From the NCBI GenBank assembly GCA_016709225.1, contig JADJEE010000012.1, positions 1,488,001 through 1,552,000 of the forward strand: a stretch of 64,000 nt of DNA, given 5' to 3'. The notes under the pieces are model-generated. The model saw nothing but the letters and a program-made list of their open reading frames with translations, was not told where the DNA came from and ran no database searches. The translations under genes and the position numbers were made by a program. Below, piece after piece: positions 58,763-64,000 of the stretch (the first letter of the stretch is position 1; each line of letters starts with the position of its first letter). Source of the stretch: Deltaproteobacteria bacterium. Lineage in GTDB: Bacteria > Myxococcota_A > Polyangia > Nannocystales > Nannocystaceae.

Positions 58763-60145
58763 ATGTCGCGAGCTCGGTCCCACCGGCGCCGTCGCCTCAC
58801 CGCCGCGATGACGCTCGCAGCGTGGGGACTCTGCGCCACCGAGGTCCGCGGTGACGTTCGCGAGTCCGAGGCGCAGCAGCTGCACCGTCGCGGGGTGCAG
58901 TGCATGGACGTGATCGAGCGCCCCGCCTGCGCAATCACCAACTTCGAGGCGCTGCTCGAGCTTCGCTCGGGCGAGCGTGCCCTCCACGCCGACGCGATGC
59001 TGCGGCTCATCCGCCTCTACCGCGCCGCCGGCGATCTCGACGGCGTCAAGCCGCTGCTGCGCCGCTTCTGGGACGCCGGGGTCAAGCGAGAGACCCGCGG
59101 CCACGTGCCGTGGTCGGTGCGTCACCTGCCCGCCGAGGTCGACGTGTTCTTCAACGTCGACATCGCCGGGGTCGCGGGCGCGCCGCTGCTGCAGCGGGTT
59201 GGCCACGACGTGTTCGAGGGCGTGTTCACCTGTGATCCAGCACGTCGACAGGACCTCGAGGACGAACGACGCTTCGAACGCGCGCACCGCAAGGCGGCGA
59301 AGACGGGGCGCGACTACAAGGCGATCCTCTACGAGGAGCTCGAGCGCGACCAGGCCCGCGAGGCCCGACGTGCGGCCGACCGTGCGCGCGGTGCCAAGGG
59401 CCCGCGCGGGCAACCCACACCGATCGTGTTCGAAGCCACCTGCCCGGTCGCGCGCCTGCTCGGGTTCGACGACCTCGCCGGCTGGCAGCGACTCGCCGGC
59501 GGCATGAACCACCACGACTTCGCGCGATCGATCGCGATCGCCCAGCTCGAGGGGCTCGAGCCGCGCCTTGCCCGTGCGGTGGAGCAGGCCCAGCTGATGG
59601 AGATCGAGCCCGATCACTGGCGCGTGCCCGAGCTGCGCTACGAGGGTGACGACGTCGATCTCGTGCGCCTCGATGTCGGCGAGCTCGTCATCGCACCGCC
59701 GGCGCTCGCCGACGCGATGCTGGCCGCCAAGCGCACGCGCGAGCGCACGCTGTCACGCACGCTCGATGGCCTCATCGCCCGCGTGCCCCGCGACACCGCG
59801 TTCTTCCTGGTGCTCGGCGAGCAGGCGGTCTACGACTTCGGGCTCGCGGGGCTCGAGCCCGCCGCGCGCAACGTGCTGACGGCCCTGCTGCCGCGCCCCA
59901 AGGGCCTGCAGATCGCCGGGCTGATGGGCGACGACTTCGGGCTCTTCACGCGCATGCCCACCGACAACCCGGTCAAGGGCCGCATGCTGGTCAGCTTCGC
60001 GCGCTCGCTGCTCGATCGCAGCGACGACGCCGACGATCGACGCTTCCTCGATGGGCTCGACATCGCCGAGACCAAGGACCGCCGCGCGTTGCTCGCGAGC
60101 TACGTCCTCTCGGCCGCCCAGATCGAGTCGCTGTTGCTCGACTGA
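58763..60145 (+). CDS. Secreted protein of unknown function
   Basis: 460 residues. Sec signal (LTAAMTLAAWGLCATEVRG), then helical repeats in the first 120 residues (CAITNFEALLELRSGERALHADAMLRLIRLYRAAG, TPR-like) and a long domain with a charged helix around 165-205. The last 200 residues have alternating segments such as TAFFLVLGEQAVYDFGLAG and LPRPKGLQIAGLMGDDFGLF. I do not recognise a family and see no catalytic motif. It is likely periplasmic. It begins a run of same-strand envelope genes reaching 63164. Confidence 0.75.
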   Translation: MSRARSHRRRRLTAAMTLAAWGLCATEVRGDVRESEAQQLHRRGVQCMDVIERPACAITNFEALLELRSGERALHADAMLRLIRLYRAAGDLDGVKPLLRRFWDAGVKRETRGHVPWSVRHLPAEVDVFFNVDIAGVAGAPLLQRVGHDVFEGVFTCDPARRQDLEDERRFERAHRKAAKTGRDYKAILYEELERDQAREARRAADRARGAKGPRGQPTPIVFEATCPVARLLGFDDLAGWQRLAGGMNHHDFARSIAIAQLEGLEPRLARAVEQAQLMEIEPDHWRVPELRYEGDDVDLVRLDVGELVIAPPALADAMLAAKRTRERTLSRTLDGLIARVPRDTAFFLVLGEQAVYDFGLAGLEPAARNVLTALLPRPKGLQIAGLMGDDFGLFTRMPTDNPVKGRMLVSFARSLLDRSDDADDRRFLDGLDIAETKDRRALLASYVLSAAQIESLLLD

Positions 60146-60322
60146 CGCGATCCGCACGCGGCCACATCGCCCACTGTGCGAGCGCGCCGCACCCAACTGG
60201 CGCCGTGTTCGTGCGCCGTGCTACGAAAGCAGCACCAGCGACCGACGATGGCTGCGAATCACCTGGGTCGATCGTGCGGGGGCCTGGAATTCGCACCGGC
60301 GCCCCGGTCGGAGACCCACAAG

Positions 60323-60919
60323 ATGCGTCGTCGCGCCAGCGCCCTACTCTCGACCGTCACCTTCGCCCTCGTTGCGAGCTCGAACCTTCCCGAAGCCGAG
60401 GCCGCCAAGCCTCGCGGAAGCCGACGCATCGGCTTGGGCGGTGGCCTCGGCGATCCCACTGGCCCTTCGCTCAAGCTGTTCCTCGCGCCCCAGCACGCGC
60501 TGCAGTTCGACTTCGGTTGGGCGCCGATGCACCACGGCAACGGCATCCTGCACGCCAACTACCTGTTCCACTTCCCGACCTTCGTGTCGAACAGCGTGAT
60601 GGACTTCGGCCTGTACCTCGGCGCCGGCTTGGGCATGGCGTTCTGGTCGGGCTACTCCGGCTACAACTGGTACGGCTATCACAACTACGGCTACTACGGC
60701 CGCGGCCGCTGCTACGATCCGCCCGGCCCGGACCCGTACTACTGCGATCGCTACCACGGTGGCGGTGCCGCGATGATCGTGCGCGCGCCGGTGGGGCTCT
60801 TCTTCCACTGGATGAAGGTGCCGCTCGACACCGTGATCGAAGGCGGCTGGTCACCCTACGTCTTCTATCCCGATCTCCCGCACGGTGACTTCAGCGTGAA
60901 GGTTCGCTACTACTTCTAG
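60323..60919 (+). CDS. Small secreted beta-barrel-like protein
   Basis: 198 residues. Signal peptide MRRRASALLSTVTFALVASS, then strands typical of a small outer-membrane barrel (IGLGGGLGDPTGPSLKLFL, ALQFDFGWAPMHHG, FGLYLGAGLGMAFW) ending in the aromatic FSVKVRYYF, as barrel proteins often do. A Tyr/Gly-rich loop (YSGYNWYGYHNYGYYGRG) sits in the middle. Similar to DUF3996-like proteins in myxobacteria, but this is a memory-based suggestion. The ATG has GGAGA 8 nt upstream (60310-60314). The 177-bp gap before it (60146-60322) shows no clear promoter. Confidence 0.7.
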   Translation: MRRRASALLSTVTFALVASSNLPEAEAAKPRGSRRIGLGGGLGDPTGPSLKLFLAPQHALQFDFGWAPMHHGNGILHANYLFHFPTFVSNSVMDFGLYLGAGLGMAFWSGYSGYNWYGYHNYGYYGRGRCYDPPGPDPYYCDRYHGGGAAMIVRAPVGLFFHWMKVPLDTVIEGGWSPYVFYPDLPHGDFSVKVRYYF

Positions 60920-60937
60920 CCCCCGAGGTCGCCCCAC

Positions 60938-62116
60938 GTGATTGCAAGACCGTTCCGATCGCTCGCGCTCGCGCTGTCCCTCGCCACCGGCTGTGCCGGC
61001 AACCTCGAGGTCACGCGCATCAACTCGGATCAGGCCAAGCCCAACAACGTGTGGGTGTTCTTCACGGTCGAGAAGTCGGGTGAGCCCGTCGCGGGGCTCA
61101 CCGCCGACGACTTCGAGATCTACGAGGACGACTCGCTGGTCTCGAAGTACGAGAGCCAGCAGGTGATCCAGAACCCGGAGGTCGCCGCGGTGATGTACAC
61201 GCTGCTGCTGCTCGACATGAGCGGCAGCGTGACCGAGTCGGGCCAGTCCGACCTGCTCGCCGACGCGGCCACGGTGTTCAGCGAGCGCGTCGGCAAGACC
61301 CAGAAGGTCGGCGTGTACGCGTTCGACGGCGCCGAAAAGATCCACTCCGTCACGCCCTTCACCGAGGCCCAGGGCAGCGTCGAAGGCGGCATCGACGGTC
61401 TGCGCAGCTACAAGGCCAAGGACCCGTCGACCAACTTGAACGGTGCCGTCGGGCTCGCGCTCGAGGAGCTGAAGGAGGCCCTCGACAAGGACAAGCGCCC
61501 GCTCAAGTTCGGCACGCTGGTGGTGTTCACCGACGGCACCGACCGCGCGGGTCGGGTCTCGCGCGAGGAGATGCTCGAGACCCTCGGCAACGACGAGTAC
61601 GGTCGCTACGAGGTCTACGCGCTGGGCGTCGGCGCCGAGCTCGAGGAGAAGCAGCTGTCGGAGATCGGCCGCGACGGCACCGAGCTCGCCAGCGACCCGG
61701 GCAAGGTCCGCGAGGCCTTCGAGAAGGTCGCGGCCAAGATCGAGGCCCACACCAAGCGCTTCTACCTGCTGAGCTACTGCACGCCGGCGCGCAAGAACAG
61801 CCACAGCGTGCGCATCGAAGCCCACACCCGCGATGCGAAGGGCCGCAAGAACGGCAGCGGCGCCTTGGACTACGAGTTCGACGCGACCAAGTTCGGGCCG
61901 CCGCCGGCGTGCGATCCCAACCGCGCGCCCAAGTTCAGCCTCGAGCGCGTCGATCCGCCGCCGGGCGCCGAGCCGACCAAGCGCGGACGCTCGCGATCGC
62001 GATCGAGCGCCCGCTCACCCGGCAGCAGCAGCGCCTCGGGCTCCGCGAGCGTGCGCGCGAGCGGCTCGAGCAAGTCGAAGCCGAGCAAGAACGCGCCGCG
62101 ATCCCCCGGCGGCTAG
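60938..62116 (+). CDS. VWA-domain lipoprotein
   Basis: 392 residues. Lipobox LSLATGC (Cys19). A von Willebrand A domain occupies about residues 80-270 with a MIDAS motif DMSGS, a Thr in the STNLNGAVG segment and the TDGTDRAG Asp. An N-terminal strand-rich part resembles VWFA-related domains (VWVFFTVEKSGEPVAGLTADDFEIYEDD). The tail is Arg/Ser-rich. It likely binds a protein ligand in a metal-dependent way at the envelope. It starts with GTG at 60938, only 18 bp after the previous gene, so it is probably co-transcribed. Confidence 0.85.
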   Translation: MIARPFRSLALALSLATGCAGNLEVTRINSDQAKPNNVWVFFTVEKSGEPVAGLTADDFEIYEDDSLVSKYESQQVIQNPEVAAVMYTLLLLDMSGSVTESGQSDLLADAATVFSERVGKTQKVGVYAFDGAEKIHSVTPFTEAQGSVEGGIDGLRSYKAKDPSTNLNGAVGLALEELKEALDKDKRPLKFGTLVVFTDGTDRAGRVSREEMLETLGNDEYGRYEVYALGVGAELEEKQLSEIGRDGTELASDPGKVREAFEKVAAKIEAHTKRFYLLSYCTPARKNSHSVRIEAHTRDAKGRKNGSGALDYEFDATKFGPPPACDPNRAPKFSLERVDPPPGAEPTKRGRSRSRSSARSPGSSSASGSASVRASGSSKSKPSKNAPRSPGG

Positions 62117-62222
62117 CATCGGTGCGACGTCGGGCCGTGCGGCCTGAACGCGTCGAGCCGCGCAGGGCGAGGGTTTCACCCCGTTGCGGAGTCGCTGGCC
62201 ACCGGCGATACACCGTGGCGAA

Positions 62223-63164
62223 ATGTTGGCTTCGCGCGTGCTCGTCCCCGTGTTCACCGTGCTCGCACTGGGCGGGCTCGCGCTCTCGTGCGCGACCGAC
62301 GATCCCGGCCAGGGCGACGGTGCGGGCGACAGCACGGGCACGTCGACGGCCGACGCCTCGGCCTCCGCGAGCACGACCGCGGGCTCGGGCGGTGCCGACT
62401 CGACCGGCCTCCCCGGCGATCGCTACCACCCGCTCGACTACGCGATGGCGAGCGTGCACGGCCCGGCGATGAAGCTGCACGAAGAGGATTGCCGCAGCTG
62501 CCACGGTGACGATCTCGCGGGCGGCACCAGCGAGGTCAACTGCGACAGCTGTCACACCGCGGGCTGGCGCACCGACTGCGTATTCTGCCATGGCGGCGAC
62601 GCCGAGCCCAGCGGTGCACCGCCGCGCGACATCGACGGCACCACCGAGACCTCGATGCTCAGCTTCATCGCGCACACCCGGCACGTCACGCAGTACCAGC
62701 ACGCGCCGTACGATTGCTCGCAGTGCCACGTGAAGCCGGTCGACGTGCTCAGCTCCGGCCACGTCTTCGACGACACCGATGCCCGCGCCGAGGTCTCCTT
62801 CGCCGGCGGCATCAGTGCGCAGGGCGTGTGGGACGGCAACGGCGGCTGCCAGACCCTGTGGTGCCACGGCAACGGCATCAGCAACAACGGCGCCTACCAG
62901 CACGACGACGCGCCCCCGACCTGCGGCGGCTGCCACCCCTATCCCGGCACCGAGAACCTCGACTACACGGCGATGTCCGGCCAGCACCGACGGCACATCA
63001 ACGAGGGCATCCAGTGCGCCGAGTGCCACGACCCGCTCGCGATCGAGAGCCACGTCGACGGCAAGCCGGATATCGCGATCACGGCCAACGGTTTCAGCTT
63101 CAATCAAGACAGCAAGAGCTGCACCGGGCTGTGCCACCTCAAGCCCCACAACGAGCACTGGTGA
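62223..63164 (+). CDS. Multiheme c-type cytochrome lipoprotein
   Basis: 313 residues. Lipobox LALSC, then a Ser/Thr/Asp/Gly spacer of about 45 residues. Eight heme-binding motifs follow: CRSCH, CDSCH, CVFCH, CSQCH, the unusual CQTLWCH (Cx4CH), CGGCH, CAECH and CTGLCH (Cx3CH). His-rich surroundings can supply distal ligands. The unusual motifs recall extracellular electron-transfer cytochromes of the Geobacter type and need a flexible maturation system. Likely an envelope electron carrier; partner genes are not adjacent. The start was chosen at MLASRVLVP, which begins the signal peptide. Confidence 0.9.
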   Translation: MLASRVLVPVFTVLALGGLALSCATDDPGQGDGAGDSTGTSTADASASASTTAGSGGADSTGLPGDRYHPLDYAMASVHGPAMKLHEEDCRSCHGDDLAGGTSEVNCDSCHTAGWRTDCVFCHGGDAEPSGAPPRDIDGTTETSMLSFIAHTRHVTQYQHAPYDCSQCHVKPVDVLSSGHVFDDTDARAEVSFAGGISAQGVWDGNGGCQTLWCHGNGISNNGAYQHDDAPPTCGGCHPYPGTENLDYTAMSGQHRRHINEGIQCAECHDPLAIESHVDGKPDIAITANGFSFNQDSKSCTGLCHLKPHNEHW

Positions 63165-63190
63165 GCCGCCGCGGCTACGGCCGCGCTCAC
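63161..63190. terminator. Hairpin spanning two convergent stop codons
   Basis: GTGAGC (63161-63166) and GCTCAC (63185-63190) form the outer stem; a weaker GCC/GGC pairing lies inside. The stem contains both stop codons (63162-63164 on +, 63187-63189 on -). No U-tract. Confidence 0.4.
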
Positions 63191-64000
63191 GGGCACATCG
63201 CGCCCATGCTGATGCAGATGTCGTCGCCGGCGCAGCAGGTCTGACCGCCGCCGCAGTGGTACACGCAGCTGCCGCTGGCGTTGCACGTGCGGCAGTCGCC
63301 GCACTCGCTGCCACTCGGATCGTTGCCGGTGCACATGTCGGTCATCTCGTTGCACACCTCGCTGCAGTCGCTGTCGCCGTCGGGGCCGGGGCAAGGGTTG
63401 CCCGGCGAGACGCAATTCCCCATCGCATTGCAGGTCTCGGCGCCGTTGCAGAACTGGCCGTCGCTGCACGACGTGCCGACCATCGCGGGCACGATCTGGC
63501 AGCTACCACCTTCGCATGCGCCGACCATGCACGGGGCGTTCGATGGACAATCCGCGTCGTCGAGGCACTCGACGCAGGCGCCGGCGCCGTTGCACTGGCC
63601 GCCGGGACATGCGGTGCCGATGAGCGCCGCCGGGTGGCCGGCGACGCCGCCGTTGCAGACCTCGTCGGTGCAGACGTTGCCGTCGTCGGCGGGCTCGTCG
63701 TCGCCGTCGATCGCATCGACGATCGCGCCGCGTCCATCGCAGCGACGCTCCTGACAGTCGCCGGAGGTCTGCACGTCGGCCGGCAACGCGACCCCGGCCG
63801 CCACGTTCATCACGCCGCACACGCCGGCGTCGCAGGTCACCGTCGCGCACGCGCTCGACTCGCCGCCGCATTCGCTGGGGTCGGTGCAGCCGGTGCACGC
63901 ACCGCTGGCGTCGCAGGTGCCCGCCATGCAGGCACTCCCGCGGGGCAACGCCGCGTTGCTCGGGGTGCCGTCGATGCACGCGTCGACGGTGCACTCGGAG
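63187..64000 (-). CDS. Cys-rich protein, N-terminus beyond window
   Basis: At least 271 residues; the frame is still open at the window end, so the true start and any signal lie beyond 64000. It contains about 40 Cys in modules such as CTGCTDPSECGGESSACATVTC, CVECLDDADCPSNAPC and CNGAETCNAMGNC, resembling EGF-like/Dickkopf-type Cys-rich modules of myxobacterial surface proteins (often following a lipoprotein or adhesin head). No catalytic motif. It converges with the cytochrome gene, 22 bp away. Confidence 0.75.
   Translation of the reverse strand, partial: SECTVDACIDGTPSNAALPRGSACMAGTCDASGACTGCTDPSECGGESSACATVTCDAGVCGVMNVAAGVALPADVQTSGDCQERRCDGRGAIVDAIDGDDEPADDGNVCTDEVCNGGVAGHPAALIGTACPGGQCNGAGACVECLDDADCPSNAPCMVGACEGGSCQIVPAMVGTSCSDGQFCNGAETCNAMGNCVSPGNPCPGPDGDSDCSEVCNEMTDMCTGNDPSGSECGDCRTCNASGSCVYHCGGGQTCCAGDDICISMGAMCP

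Overview
The window is very GC-rich (by eye about 70% or more) and densely coded on both strands. It looks like a chromosomal segment of a Myxococcota bacterium, most likely of the Nannocystis/Plesiocystis/Enhygromyxa side of the phylum. This is inferred from gene content: six Ser/Thr kinase-type proteins, several with long TPR tails; many lipoproteins whose lipobox Cys is followed by a long Ser/Thr spacer; an MglA-type GTPase; and an HMG-CoA synthase of the mevalonate pathway. I saw no tRNA, rRNA, CRISPR array, insertion sequence or integrase. Apart from the two genes cut by the window ends, the genes look intact.

Layout. 1-2.1 kb (minus): a translationally coupled nudix-nth-queG operon, queG cut by the window start. 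2.2-6.4 kb: an Ala-rich membrane protein with tandem repeats, an ErpA-type Fe-S carrier, a large lipoprotein and a DUF1993 protein. 6.6-13.8 kb: a sugar-phosphate operon (fused transaldolase/glucose-6-phosphate isomerase, gnd, zwf, glk, pgl), with 4-base overlaps from gnd onward and a clear promoter; rlmN follows. 15-20.7 kb: lipoproteins, a methyltransferase-like lipoprotein and an amidohydrolase. 20.7-27.6 kb: an ECF sigma factor between two paralogous Ser/Thr kinase-TPR genes. 27.8-30.8 kb: a thioredoxin-fold lipoprotein and a BMP-family binding lipoprotein. 30.8-35.2 kb: a probable pseudokinase divergent from an intact kinase with a related C-terminal tail, and a TPR membrane protein. 35.4-42 kb: an esterase lipoprotein, a metallophosphoesterase, a Cys-rich lipoprotein and a large Lhr-type helicase. 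42-47 kb: a heme/copper monooxygenase-like lipoprotein with an operator-like palindrome inside its promoter, a second esterase, an Asp/Ser-repeat lipoprotein, a single-pass membrane protein and another Cys-rich lipoprotein. 47-52.9 kb: two kinase-TPR genes head to head. 53-58.7 kb: HMG-CoA synthase, an mglA gene coupled to a TerB-like gene, an aldo/keto reductase, a putative envelope protein and DUF2461. 58.7-64 kb: secreted proteins, a VWA lipoprotein, an eight-motif cytochrome c lipoprotein and a truncated Cys-rich protein.

How the parts work together. The 6.6-13.8 kb operon covers glucose phosphorylation, the oxidative pentose phosphate branch, a transaldolase and the return to glucose-6-phosphate, so it can run the pathway as a cycle. 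The kinases, the ECF factor and MglA form a signalling-rich stretch. The lipoproteins suggest heavy investment in the cell envelope.

Most interesting leads: the ECF factor between kinases, which has a Thr where the usual acidic sigma2.2 motif would be; a near-identical 192-bp tract shared by those two kinases; a kinase that has lost three catalytic elements; a -10-like element 6-9 nt before nine start codons, suggesting leaderless mRNAs; an operator-like palindrome filling the promoter spacer of the copper monooxygenase gene; and hairpins without U-tracts at several gene ends.
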